Positions 52,598 through 61,723 of a DNA stretch of 64,000 bases are shown here, piece by piece. Source of the DNA: CAVXYG01 sp963766005 (GTDB taxonomy: Bacteria > Actinomycetota > Actinomycetes > S36-B12 > GCA-2699445). The stretch spans positions 1 through 64,000 of the forward strand of contig CAVXYG010000001.1 of assembly GCA_963766005.1 (NCBI GenBank), in the 5' to 3' direction. Positions within the stretch are counted from its first letter, which is position 1. Every line of letters begins with the position of its first letter. Made by a program: the position numbers and the translations under genes. A model generated the notes under the pieces. It made no database searches. It was not told the origin of the DNA and worked only from the letters and a program-made list of their open reading frames with translations.

Positions 52598-53659
52598 CTA
52601 CGGCACGACCACCGCTGCGTAGTACAGCCCGGCCGCCACGCCGTCGGTGGCGTCCAGATCGTCCGCGGCATCCTGGTGCGCGAACACGACCGTGGCACCG
52701 CCGACGATCGCGGAGCGGACCAGGTCTTCCAGCGCATCGGAGATCTCCAGGTGCGAGCTGATCACGACCTCCCGCACGACGCGCGAGGAGAGCGCATCGA
52801 TCACCGCCTGCATGCCGAACACCGCCCTGCCCCGGGCAGCCGCCGCGTGCAGCTCGGCGACCACGGCACGGTCGGCATCGGTCTCGGCCTGCTCGGCCAC
52901 CGCCGACACCCGCTGGAGCAGGTCGTTGTCGGCGATGTCCACCGGGCAGGGGATCACGCCGAGGAGGGCGCGCGTGGCACGGGCCCCCAGGGCCCGAGCC
53001 ACGCCGTGGGCCTCCACCGCGTTGCCCCCGAGCACGAGACGGTCCACCTCGGGGAACTGCTCCAGGAATCGGTCGGCCTGCTCGGCGATCGAGCGCTGGT
53101 GCTTGGCCTGGTACTCCTCCCGGCGCGACTCGAAACGGAACTGATGGCGGGAGCGGGTCGGCCCCGGCTCACCCCAGCGGTTGTCGACCTGCAGCGCCAC
53201 CAGGTCGTCGACGAAGCCCAGCGCCCCGACCAGCAGCCGCGCAGTCTCCCCGTCCACGAGCAGCATCCCGTAGAGCCGGTGCTCACTGACCGCCCTGGAC
53301 AACTCCGCGACCGCCGGCCGCCCGTAGGCCGACCGCTGGGCGAGACGTATCGGCAACTCGATGTCGATGACCCGGTCCGGGCTCGCCACGAGCACCAGCG
53401 TGCGACCGCCGGGGTGGTAGGCGGCCATCCACTGCTCGACGGCGGCGCGCGTCTGCGCGAAGCGCTCCGCTTCTGCCTCCTCGACGTTTCGGGCGATCTC
53501 GTGCAGATCGTTGCGGAGCTGGACCTCCCAGGACCGGCTGCCGACGTCGCGGTGATTGGCCGGGTCCGTGGTGTCCACGGGCAGGTAGAGGGTCAGGACC
53601 GGATCGACGCCGGCGGCATCGAGCAATTCGCGCAGGTCGTTGGTATCGAGCAGGATCAT
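52598..53659 (-). CDS. BaeRF-type (bacterial eRF1-like) stress protein
   Basis: The 353-residue product begins MILLDTNDLRELLDAAGVDP and resembles actinobacterial BaeRF/Rv2629-like proteins, with an N-terminal beta-rich domain (VLTLYLPVDTTDPANHRDVG; RLYGMLLVDGETARLLVGA), a helical link (RSRHQFRFESRREEYQAKHQ) and an eRF1-domain-3-like end (GATVVFAHQDAADDLDATDG). Such proteins are thought to act at stalled ribosomes or in stress; this is not proven. GGAGGAATCC precedes the ATG at 53659, and TAGGCT further upstream is a plausible -10. Confidence 0.7.
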   Translation of the reverse strand: MILLDTNDLRELLDAAGVDPVLTLYLPVDTTDPANHRDVGSRSWEVQLRNDLHEIARNVEEAEAERFAQTRAAVEQWMAAYHPGGRTLVLVASPDRVIDIELPIRLAQRSAYGRPAVAELSRAVSEHRLYGMLLVDGETARLLVGALGFVDDLVALQVDNRWGEPGPTRSRHQFRFESRREEYQAKHQRSIAEQADRFLEQFPEVDRLVLGGNAVEAHGVARALGARATRALLGVIPCPVDIADNDLLQRVSAVAEQAETDADRAVVAELHAAAARGRAVFGMQAVIDALSSRVVREVVISSHLEISDALEDLVRSAIVGGATVVFAHQDAADDLDATDGVAAGLYYAAVVVP

Positions 53660-53775
53660 GGATTCCTCCGCTGGTCGTGCGAGCAGCCTACGGCGCGACC
53701 TGCTGCCGCGCCCGTCATCGGCGCAGTGCTGAGGTGGAAGCGGCGGACCGCCGGCACTGCGGATGCTCGCGGCCC

Positions 53776-53804
53776 TGTCCACACCGGCGCCCAGCATCTA
53801 CCCT
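53776..53804 (+). promoter_or_regulatory. promoter of the SulP leader peptide and transporter
   Basis: TACCCT (53799-53804) fits the actinobacterial -10 pattern, and TGTCCA (53776-53781) sits exactly 17 bp upstream as a moderate -35. The GTG of the leader peptide begins 7 nt after the -10, so transcription should start at the first base of that codon, making a leaderless message. Confidence 0.5.
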
Positions 53805-53811
53805 GGCCAAG

Positions 53812-53847
53812 GTGAACACGAGGTGTTGTCGCGGTGAACGGCTCTGA
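53812..53847 (+). CDS. leaderless leader peptide with tandem Cys codons, upstream of sulP
   Basis: A GTG-started 11-codon ORF encodes VNTRCCRGERL and stops at a TGA 14 bp inside the sulP coding sequence. The two cysteines are TGT TGT, codons unusual in this GC-rich genome. AGG (53821-53823), the likely Shine-Dalgarno of sulP, lies directly before the Cys codons, so a ribosome stalled on them would cover it. Leaderless poly-Cys short ORFs act as cysteine-responsive attenuators in mycobacteria; the same logic in front of a possible sulfate transporter is an inference. Confidence 0.5.
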   Translation: MNTRCCRGERL

Positions 53848-56024
53848 CAGCATCCGGGACCGTCTGCCGATCCTCACGTGGGCTCGGCAGTACCGGTTCG
53901 GGTGGCTGCGCGGCGACCTGCTGGCCGGTCTCGTCGTGGCGGCGCTTGCCGTGCCGCAGGCCCTGGGCTACGCGACCATCGCCGGCGTGCCGGTCGTGCT
54001 CGGCATCTATGCCATTCCGGCCGCACTCGTCGCCTATGCCCTGTTCGGATCCTCGCCGCACCTCGTGGTCGGACCGGTCTCGACGGTCTCGGTGGTCTCC
54101 GGCACGCTGGTGCTGTCGCTGTCCGGCGGCGATCCGGACCGTGCGATCGTCTTGACGACCGCCCTGGCGATCGCCTCCGGCCTCGGGCTGCTCGTCGGCG
54201 GGCTGCTCCGCATCGGCTGGGCGGCGGAGTTCCTGTCGCGCCCGATCGTCACCGGTTTCGTCTTCGGCCTGGTCCTGGTCATCATCATCGGCGAGATCCC
54301 GAAACTGCTCGGACTGCCGGCGGTGAGCGGGGACTCCATCGAGCAGGCCGTGCAGATCCTCGGCAACATCACCCAGCTGCACGGACCCACCGCAGCGATC
54401 GGGTTGGGGGCGCTGGCGATCCTCGTCCTGGGCGCCCGCTTCGCCTCGGCGCTGCCGTGGGGGCTGATGGTCCTGGTGGCCGCGATCGCGCTGTCCTCGG
54501 CGTTCTCGCTGCCGGCCCGCGACGTCGTCGTGATCGGGCCCGTGCCGTCCGGCCTTCCTCCCATCGGGCTGCCGGACATCAACCCCAGCGATGTCGCGCC
54601 GGTCCTGTTCGGCGGCCTCGCGATGGCGATGGTGGGTCTGGCCGAGGGGCTCAGCGCCGCCCGCATGTTCGCCGCGCGCGAGGGCTACTCCATCGACTCC
54701 AACCAGGAGCTCCTCGGCTCCGGGGTGGCCAACGTGGCGGCAGGGTTGTCGGGAGGGCTGGGGGTCGCGGGCTCGCTGTCCAAGACCGCCGCATCCCGGC
54801 GCGCCGGGGGCAAGACTCAGGTCACGGGCCTGACCGCGGCCGCCGTGACGCTGCTGGTGCTCGTCCTGTTCGCCGGTGCCCTGGAGCCGTTGCCCCGAAC
54901 CGTGCTGTCAGCCATCGTGATCCAGGCCGTGTGGGGCTTGATGGACCTGTCCGCCTTCCGCCGCTACCAGCGGATCCGACGCAACGACTTCGTCGCCGCC
55001 ATCGCCGCGCTGGTCGGCGTCGTGATCTTCGGGCCGCTCTACGGGCTGCTCATCGCCATCGGGCTGGCCTTGCTCGGCCTGGTGTACCGCTCCAGCCGGC
55101 TCGACGTCGAGGTCATGGGCAAGGTGCCTGAGGAGAAGGCCGCCTGGGGCTCCCTGCGCAACCATCCGGAGCGTCGCACCTACCCCGGCGTGGTCGTCGT
55201 GAGACTCGACGCTCCGCTGTTCTGGGCCAATGCCAGCGAGGCGGCCGACCTGGTGCTGCGGCGCGTCGACGAATCTGAGGGTGCGGTAGCTCTCGTGCTG
55301 GACCTCGAGGCCACCTCCCAGCTGGACACGACCAGCGTGGATGCGCTCGGTCGAACTGCTGGACCAACTCGACGAACGCGCCGTCGACCTGTACTTGGTG
55401 CGGGTGTTCTACCAACCCCGTCGAACGCTGGCGCGGGCGGAGTTCCTGCAGCGGCTGGGCGAGGACCACATGTGGCACAGCATCTCCGCCGGTGTGCGGG
55501 CTGCACGTCGTGCCGCCGATCTCAGCGGGCGGGCACGGGCGCAGATCGACGTCGAGGTGGCGGAGGAGGAGAGCGTCGACGCCGAGGCCGATCTGCCTGC
55601 CGGCTCGGAACGCATCGCGGTGGAGGACGGCGTCGAGGATGATGGTGCCGGGGACGCCGGAGCCGGAGTCGACGCAACGTCAGACAATGGTGCCCCGAAG
55701 CCGCGCGGCGGGGGTTCGCCCGCCTTCCCCGACATGCCGACCGCCGGGCCCGACCGGGACCGGGACCGGCCCCCTCATGGCGGGGGTGAAACGGCGCAGG
55801 CTGGGGAAGCCAGGATTGCACCACGCGGCACACCCCGCCGCGCGAAGGCCGCGCCCGGGTCCGACGGGAACACCGGCGCGCGCGAAGCGGGGGCGGCAGT
55901 CGAGGTCGGCACCGGCGACGCCGACGTGGCTGGCCCCGCGCCGCACTACGCAGACCCCACGCCGGAGGGCGCGACGCTCAGCGGGCTCCATCGCTGGATC
56001 CGCCGGCTGCGCCGCAAGGGCTGA
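53834..56024 (+). CDS. SulP-family anion transporter with STAS domain and long disordered tail (one frameshift)
   Basis: SulP proteins carry sulfate, bicarbonate or related anions. From the GTG at 53834 about 12 membrane segments follow: DLLAGLVVAALAVPQALGYA, ALFGSSPHLVVGPVSTVSV, RPIVTGFVFGLVLVIIIG and EGYSIDSNQELLGSGVANV. A STAS domain begins near YPGVVVVRLDAPLFWANASE. At about 55345 the frame shifts by one base inside STAS (LDTTSVDAL, then VELLDQLDERAVDLYLVRV). After STAS come some 190 Glu/Asp/Ala/Gly-rich residues ending WIRRLRRKG, longer than usual. Total about 730. Sulfate is the likeliest substrate given the Cys-codon leader, but not proven. Confidence 0.87.
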
Positions 56025-56080
56025 GTCGCACCGACCAGTCTCGGCGAGGCCAGGCAGCGACCGGGGCTGCCGCCCCGGCA

Positions 56081-56833
56081 TCACACCGTCAGCAGCTTCA
56101 TCCGGTCGAGGACCTCGTCGGCGCTCGGCGCCTGCAAGTGGTCCACGATGGAGCCGTCGGCGAGGAAGAGGACCGAGTCGGCGTAGGAGGCGGCCCTCGC
56201 GTCGTGCGTGACCATCACGATGGACTGCTGCAACTCGTCCACCGAGCGCCGCATGAACTCCAGCACCTCGGTTCCGGCACGGGAGTCCAGGTTGCCGGTC
56301 GGCTCGTCGCCGAAGATCACGTCCGGGCGGGTGACCAGGGCGCGGGCAACCGCGACCCGCTGCTGCTGCCCGCCTGAGAGTTCCGCCGGCCGGTGCGTCA
56401 AGCGGTCCGCCAACCCCACCGTGCTCACCACGTAGGAGAACCACTCGGGATCGGGCTGCTGGCCCGATATCGCCATCGGCAGCCGGATGTTCTCCGCCGC
56501 GGTGAGGGTCGGGATGAGGTTGAAGCTCTGGAAGATGAACCCGATGCGCTCGCGGCGCAGTGCCGTGAGCTTCTTGTCGTCCAGGCTCGACAACGGCGTC
56601 TCGCCGATCCAAACCTCGCCGGAGGTCACCGTATCGAGCCCGGCGACGCAGTGCATGAGCGTCGACTTGCCGGACCCCGAGGGACCCATGATCGCCGTGA
56701 ATCGGGCTGCCGGGAACTCCACGCTGACCTCGTCGAGGGCCCGAACCGCGGTGGGTCCCGACCCGTAGATCTTGCTGACCGAGTCCGCGCGAGCCGCCGT
56801 CGCGCCGGTGGGCGCGCTCCTGGCCGGGGACAT
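56081..56833 (-). CDS. ABC transporter ATP-binding protein (LolD/MacB type)
   Basis: The 250-residue ATPase has Walker A GPSGSGKST, Q-loop IFQSFNLIPTLTA, signature LSGGQQQRVAVARAL, Walker B VIFGDEPTGNLD and the His switch MVTHDARAASYA. It is of the type that works with FtsX-like permeases on lipoproteins or antibiotics rather than solute import. I start at the ATG at 56833 (MSPARSAPTG); the longer frame overlaps the permease gene. It is divergent from the permease gene, its presumed partner. Confidence 0.92.
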   Translation of the reverse strand: MSPARSAPTGATAARADSVSKIYGSGPTAVRALDEVSVEFPAARFTAIMGPSGSGKSTLMHCVAGLDTVTSGEVWIGETPLSSLDDKKLTALRRERIGFIFQSFNLIPTLTAAENIRLPMAISGQQPDPEWFSYVVSTVGLADRLTHRPAELSGGQQQRVAVARALVTRPDVIFGDEPTGNLDSRAGTEVLEFMRRSVDELQQSIVMVTHDARAASYADSVLFLADGSIVDHLQAPSADEVLDRMKLLTV

Positions 56834-56911
56834 GGTCACCCTCGGTAGTCTAGGGCTGCACCGGGCCGGCACGGCGAAAAAGCGCCGACACCGGCGGATG
56901 CGGCTGCGAGA

Positions 56912-59449
56912 ATGCCGCACGTGGGTCAACTGCTACTGATCGCTTGGCGCAATGCCACGTCGAGTCTCGGCCGGACAGCGATGACGCTGCTCGCCGTGTG
57001 CCTCGGCGTGGCATTCCTCGCCGGCTCACTGGCGGTCTCGGACACCCTGACGCGCAACATCTCGGTGCTGTTCTCCTCGCAGTACGACAGCGTCGATGTC
57101 GTCGTCCGCGGCGAGGCCGTGGCGTTCGGCCTGCGGGCCGACGTCGACGAGGCGCTGGTCGACCAGGCGGCGGCGGTGCCGGGGGCGGCGGCGGCCGCGG
57201 GAATCGTGGAGGGCCCCGCCCAGCCTTTGGATGTGGACGGCGAGCCGCTGGGGAGCGCCCAACAGCCGGGGATGGGCCGCACCTGGATCGGCGACACGCG
57301 CCTGCAGAACATCCCCTTGCTGTCCGGGAGCCCACCGGCAGGTCCGGGCGAGGTCGTGCTCGACGCCACCACGGCCGAGCAGGCAGGCCTAGCCAGCGGC
57401 GACGCGATCCAGATCGCCACGTCCGCTGCGGTGCAACCGGTGACCGTGGTCGGCGTTGCCGATGTCAGCAGCGGTACCGGTTCCGCGCTGACCTGGTACG
57501 ACCCGGCCACGGCGCAGTTGCTGCTGGGCAGCCCCGGCGTGGTGCAGGAGGTCTTCGTGGCCTCCGACGGCTCGCTCACTCCCGACGACCTCGCCTCCGC
57601 CGTCGCCGCGACCGCGGGCCCCCAGGTCGAGGTCCTGACCGGGGCCGACGCGGCCGAGCAGTCCCGGCGCACCGTCGAGGCCGTCTTCGGCTTCTTCCGC
57701 GTGATCCTGCTGATCTTCGTCGCCATCGGCCTGCTCGTGTGCACCTTCATCGTCTACAACACCTTCGCCGTGCTGACCGCCCAGCGGACGCGGGAGTTGG
57801 CCACGCTGCGGGCGCTGGGCTGCAGCCAGCGGCAGGTGACCGGGTCGACCCTGGCCGAGGGCGCGCTGATCGGCGCCCTCGGATCGTCGATCGGCGTTGC
57901 GCTGGGCTACTTCGGCAGCACCGGACTGCTGCGGCTGATGGCGGCGCTCGGGTTCGGCGACATCAGCGGCGGGATCGTGCTGCGCCCCGCTACGGTCGCC
58001 GTGGCCTTCACCGCCGGGATGGTCGTCACGATCCTCGGCGCCTACCCCGCCGCCCGCGCCGCTGGCCGCATGCCGCCGGTCAGCGCCATGCGGCAGACGA
58101 CGACGCAGATCGACCCGGTCACGATCGGACGGATCCTGGTCGGATTCGCCGGCCTCGCACTGACAGTCGTCTTCGTCGCACGGGGCACGACGATCGGCTT
58201 CCCCGACGGCCTGGCCGACGTTGGCATCGGCCTGCTGGCGCTCCTCGTGGGCCTGGGCGCCTGGACCCGGCCCATGGTCGGCGGCATCATCGGGGGCCTT
58301 GCCCCGGTCTGGACTCGCCTCGCCGGACTGGCCGGGGACCTCGCGGGACGCAACAGCCTCCGCGACGTCCAGCGCACGACGGTGACGGCCGGCTCGCTGG
58401 CGCTGGCACTAGCGCTGGTGACCTCGATGGGCGTGCTGACCTCCTCCACCAAGGCCACTTTGGACAACGCCGCCAGCTCAGAGTTGAGTGCAGACGTCCT
58501 GGTCATTCCGGTCGTCGGCGCCACGGCGATGCCGGCGGGCGTGACCGATGCGGTCACCGGCACCGACGGGGTGGCTGCGGCCAGCCCCATCCTGTTCGAT
58601 GCGGCCCTCATCGGATTGCGCCCGACCTTCGTCACGGGCGTCAACCCCGACGCCGTGTCGCAGGTGATCAGTCTCGACGTCGAGGATGGCGACGCCGCGG
58701 CGCTGCGCGATGGCGAACTGCTGGTCTCGCGATCCACCGCCACCGCGCGCGGCCTGCGTGTGGGGCAGGATGTCCGCACGCTGTTCGCAGCCAGCGGATT
58801 GGTGGAGCTGCGGGTGGGGGGCATCTACGCGGACAACATCTACGCCGGCTTCGCATTGCTGGACGAGGGGCTCTTCCGGCAGCTGTCGGGCAAGTCCGGT
58901 GTCTGGTACGTCTACGCGACGATCGACGAGGGGTCCGACCCGGAGACCGTGCGCGACGCCGTGGCCCTCTCGATCGAGGGCATCGCCAACACCGAGGCAA
59001 TCACGCTGGAGCAGTACACCGAGTACCAGGACCAGATCGTCGACCAGGCCCTCGCAGGGGTGTACTTCATGCTCTTCTTCGCCGTGATCGTGGCGCTGGT
59101 CGGTGTTGCCAACACCATTGCGCTGTCGGTCAGCGAGCGGGTGCGCGAAATCGGCATGCTGCGCGCCATCGGGATGACCCGGACGCAGGTGTCCCGCATG
59201 ATTCGATCCGAAGCAGCCCTGACCTCCATAGCGGGTGCGGCGATCGGCGTCCTCGTCGGGCTCTACCTCGGCTTGGCGATCCGCGCCCTGCTCTCCTCGG
59301 TCGGCTTCTCGCAGCTGTCCATCCCGATGGCGTCGATCACGGTGTTCTTCGCGGTGGCCGTGCTCGCCGGGGTGCTCTCGGCGGCGCTTCCCGCCCGCCG
59401 CGCCTCGCGGCTGAACGTTCTCGACGCGATCCGCGGCTCCGGGGCATAG
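56912..59449 (+). CDS. FtsX/MacB-type ABC transporter permease
   Basis: The 845-residue membrane protein has one N-terminal helix (TAMTLLAVCLGVAFLAGSLA), a large extracytoplasmic MacB-like domain (residues about 40-250), three helices with the first FtsX domain (FIVYNTFAVLTAQRTRELAT), a central pair, a second extracytoplasmic domain and a C-terminal FtsX domain (NTIALSVSERVREIGMLRAI, ending LPARRASRLNVLDAIRGSG). The duplicated FtsX layout is typical of actinobacterial permeases with a LolD-type ATPase. Substrate unknown. crcB follows after 6 bp, so they may share a message. The start could also be a GTG 9 bp downstream. Confidence 0.9.
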   Translation: MPHVGQLLLIAWRNATSSLGRTAMTLLAVCLGVAFLAGSLAVSDTLTRNISVLFSSQYDSVDVVVRGEAVAFGLRADVDEALVDQAAAVPGAAAAAGIVEGPAQPLDVDGEPLGSAQQPGMGRTWIGDTRLQNIPLLSGSPPAGPGEVVLDATTAEQAGLASGDAIQIATSAAVQPVTVVGVADVSSGTGSALTWYDPATAQLLLGSPGVVQEVFVASDGSLTPDDLASAVAATAGPQVEVLTGADAAEQSRRTVEAVFGFFRVILLIFVAIGLLVCTFIVYNTFAVLTAQRTRELATLRALGCSQRQVTGSTLAEGALIGALGSSIGVALGYFGSTGLLRLMAALGFGDISGGIVLRPATVAVAFTAGMVVTILGAYPAARAAGRMPPVSAMRQTTTQIDPVTIGRILVGFAGLALTVVFVARGTTIGFPDGLADVGIGLLALLVGLGAWTRPMVGGIIGGLAPVWTRLAGLAGDLAGRNSLRDVQRTTVTAGSLALALALVTSMGVLTSSTKATLDNAASSELSADVLVIPVVGATAMPAGVTDAVTGTDGVAAASPILFDAALIGLRPTFVTGVNPDAVSQVISLDVEDGDAAALRDGELLVSRSTATARGLRVGQDVRTLFAASGLVELRVGGIYADNIYAGFALLDEGLFRQLSGKSGVWYVYATIDEGSDPETVRDAVALSIEGIANTEAITLEQYTEYQDQIVDQALAGVYFMLFFAVIVALVGVANTIALSVSERVREIGMLRAIGMTRTQVSRMIRSEAALTSIAGAAIGVLVGLYLGLAIRALLSSVGFSQLSIPMASITVFFAVAVLAGVLSAALPARRASRLNVLDAIRGSGA

Positions 59450-59455
59450 CCGCCC

Positions 59456-59947
59456 ATGGACGATGGTCGTGCGACCGCGCCGGATCCCCCCGGGGACGGC
59501 CCGGTCTCGCCCTTCGACCTGCCCTCGGCGGCCGCGCGGGAGCGGGTATGGGACATTGCGCTGGCGATCGCGGCAGGCGGGGCTCTCGGCGGCGCAGCCC
59601 GGTACGCGGTGAGCAGCGTCGTCCCCTCCTCGGACGGCGGCTTCCCGTGGGCAACCTTCACCGAGAACGCGTTGGGGTCCTTCCTCATGGGCATCCTCAC
59701 GGTCTACCTGATGGAGGTATGGCCGCCCAACCGATACCTGCGGCCGTTCCTCGGCGTGGGGATCCTCGGCGGCTTCACGACCTTCTCCGCCTACACCTCC
59801 GAGGCGCGCGCGCTGCTGCTCGACGGCGAGGGCGCGATGGCCGTGAGCTACCTGTTCGGAAGCGTCGCGGTCGGCCTGACCGCCGTCGTGGCCGGCCTGA
59901 TCGTGGCGCGCGCCATCGCAGGCACCAGCACCCGGAGGGGCACATGA
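59456..59947 (+). CDS. crcB: fluoride channel CrcB/Fluc, first subunit
   Basis: This 163-residue member exports fluoride as part of a dual-topology or heterodimeric channel. A soluble N-terminal extension of about 35 residues precedes four helices. Motifs: GGALGGAARYAVSSV, FPWATFTENALGSFLMG (pore Asn) and GILGGFTTFSAYTSEA (Phe box and Na-site region). It is followed by the DUF190 gene with an ATGA overlap and by a second crcB. Confidence 0.92.
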   Translation: MDDGRATAPDPPGDGPVSPFDLPSAAARERVWDIALAIAAGGALGGAARYAVSSVVPSSDGGFPWATFTENALGSFLMGILTVYLMEVWPPNRYLRPFLGVGILGGFTTFSAYTSEARALLLDGEGAMAVSYLFGSVAVGLTAVVAGLIVARAIAGTSTRRGT

Positions 59948-60297
59948 AACTGCAGGGACCAGCGACCAGGCTCATGATCTTCGTCGGCGAGTCCGACCAG
60001 TGGCACCATCGCCCGGTGTACAGCGAGGTGGTCCATCGGGCGCACGCGGCCGGATTGGCCGGCGCGAGTGTCGTGCGCGGAATCGAGGGTTTCGGCGCCA
60101 CCTCCCGGATCCACACCACGCGGCTGGTCAGTCTCAGCGACGACCTCCCGGTAGCAGTGATCATCGTCGACAGCGAGCACAAGATCGCCGCGTTCCTGCC
60201 GCAACTCGACGACCTGATCACCGAAGGCCTCGTGATCGTCGAGCCGGTGCAGGTCATCAAGTACGTCGGCAGGCCGAAGGGCAACAGCCAGACATGA
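59944..60297 (+). CDS. DUF190 protein between two crcB genes
   Basis: The 117-residue DUF190 protein resembles PII-like folds: MKLQGPATRLMIFVGESDQW, VVHRAHAAGLAGASVVRGIEG, SLSDDLPVAVIIVDSEHKIA and VIVEPVQVIKYVGR. It is regularly encoded with crcB and is presumed to regulate or respond to fluoride, although no mechanism is known to me. It overlaps both crcB genes by 4 bp, so all three are translated together. Confidence 0.92.
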   Translation: MKLQGPATRLMIFVGESDQWHHRPVYSEVVHRAHAAGLAGASVVRGIEGFGATSRIHTTRLVSLSDDLPVAVIIVDSEHKIAAFLPQLDDLITEGLVIVEPVQVIKYVGRPKGNSQT

Positions 60298-60674
60298 CGC
60301 TGCTGCTCGTCATGATCGGCGCCGCCACCGGCGCCGTCGGGCGCTGGTTGGTGGATCGCGCGATCGCCGGGCGCAACGACAGCGTCTTCCCGTGGGGGAC
60401 GTTCACCGTCAACGTCAGCGGGTCGCTGCTGCTCGGCATCATCGCCGGCGCCACCGCAGCCGGGCCCGGCTCCTGGTACCCGTTGCTCGGCATCGGATTC
60501 TGCGGCGGCTTCACGACCTTCAGCACCTTCAGCATGGAGACGTGGCGACTGATCGAGGACGGCTCCCGCACCGTGGCGCTGCGCAACGTTGCGGCCAGCC
60601 TCGCCGCCGGCCTGGCCGCTGCCCTCATCGGGTGGTATCTCGCGGTCGCGATCTGGGGCCCCCCGCCGTCCTAG
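60294..60674 (+). CDS. crcB: fluoride channel CrcB/Fluc, second subunit
   Basis: The 126-residue protein is a minimal Fluc with four helices: GAATGAVGRWLVDRAIAGR, FPWGTFTVNVSGSLLLGII (pore Asn) and GIGFCGGFTTFSTFSMETW. Its topology should be opposite to the first copy, giving an antiparallel heterodimer. ATGA overlap with the DUF190 gene. Confidence 0.93.
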   Translation: MTLLLVMIGAATGAVGRWLVDRAIAGRNDSVFPWGTFTVNVSGSLLLGIIAGATAAGPGSWYPLLGIGFCGGFTTFSTFSMETWRLIEDGSRTVALRNVAASLAAGLAAALIGWYLAVAIWGPPPS

Positions 60675-61168
60675 GATCGGCGTGCCCGACGACCGGAGCC
60701 TGGATTCCCCGTCTGCCGAGGACGGGATCGCGGACACGACCGGCGGCAGTCGGTGCGCGCCGATCGCGGACGCCCTGCCCGCCGAACCCTGTCCAGCATG
60801 CCGCCGGATAGATCGATCGCACCCGACGGACTCCGCGGAGCAAGGGTGAGGCGCACGCGTCCCACGCCGAGGCCATCAGACTGCCGGATGCCCCAACGGT
60901 CCGGGGCCCGCGGCGAGACCACCGGTGGCACCGGGTCCCGAGGTCGCGACGGACTGCTCCGCGGACCACTTGGGCGAGCCAGACCTGCACCGCAGCAGGC
61001 TCCGTCGCCAGGAGCCCTCGCGGGTGTCCCGGGACTCTCCGTTCCGGCACACCCCCCGCAGGCCGAGCCCCGGCACACCCGTCCGAGTTCGCTCGGGGCC
61101 CACGATCGGCCGGGGACCGCACCGAGGCGTACGACCCCCAGCGATCTGAGGCTCGGTAGGCTGCAGGT
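60675..61168. other. 494-bp intergenic region, no gene recognised
   Basis: Frames here are open on both strands but give Arg/Pro-rich noise. Small palindromes occur, such as CTCCGCGGAG near 60834 and a similar TCCGCGGA near 60958. Close to the right end TAGGCT (61157-61162) lies six bases before the ATG of the thioredoxin-like gene and is a likely -10 for a leaderless start. No tRNA-like or riboswitch-like structure was found. Confidence 0.45.
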
Positions 61169-61723
61169 ATGGCTGTCTCCTCCCCGAGCACCCCCTTGGG
61201 ATCCCCACTGCCGGGCACCGTGCTGCCCGATTTGACCGGTGCCGCCCTCGACATCGCTGCCTACGCGGCGAGCCGGCCGCTGCTCGTGGTCTTCGCGTGC
61301 AACCACTGCCCCTACGTCCGCCACGTGGAGGCCGCCCTCGGGGAACTCGTGGCCGGGTACGACACCGCTCTGCTGGCGGTGGTGGCGATCAGTCCGAATG
61401 ACGTGTCGCGCTACCCGGAGGATGATGTACCGCGCCTGGCCGAGCAGGTCGGCCGTGCCCACTGGACCTTCCCGTACCTGGTCGATAGCGGGCAGAGCGC
61501 CGCCCGAGGGTTCGGGGCTGTGTGCACGCCCGACTTCTTCCTCTACGACGCCGACCACCGACTCGCCTACCGCGGTGCCTTCGACTCCTCCACCCCGGGC
61601 AACGGCCAGCCGCTGACCGGCGACGACCTTCGTGCCGCCATCGATGCGGTGCTCGCAGGCCAGCCCGCGCCCCAGCCCCAGCGTCCCGCGATGGGCTGCT
61701 CCATCAAGTGGAAGGGCGAATGA
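61169..61723 (+). CDS. thioredoxin-fold (AhpC/TSA-like) redox protein
   Basis: The 184-residue cytoplasmic protein has the active-site stretch VFACNHCPYVRHVEAALGEL, a Cys-x-x-Cys in the family of large thioredoxin-like proteins. Later blocks are AISPNDVSRYPEDDVPRLA, FGAVCTPDFFLYDADHRLAY and the C-terminal RPAMGCSIKWK, which is typical. It is probably a thiol peroxidase or disulfide reductase. Its stop overlaps the ferredoxin reductase start (ATGA), suggesting electron supply from that enzyme. Confidence 0.86.
   Translation: MAVSSPSTPLGSPLPGTVLPDLTGAALDIAAYAASRPLLVVFACNHCPYVRHVEAALGELVAGYDTALLAVVAISPNDVSRYPEDDVPRLAEQVGRAHWTFPYLVDSGQSAARGFGAVCTPDFFLYDADHRLAYRGAFDSSTPGNGQPLTGDDLRAAIDAVLAGQPAPQPQRPAMGCSIKWKGE

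Noticed and set aside
59400..59456. Fluoride riboswitch upstream of crcB
   Set aside because: Only 6 bp separate crcB from the permease stop and no crcB-motif pseudoknot sequence is visible.
56944..60297. 1117-codon plus-strand open frame
   Set aside because: Most of it is a shadow of the FtsX permease and crcB; only its last 117 codons (DUF190) are real.
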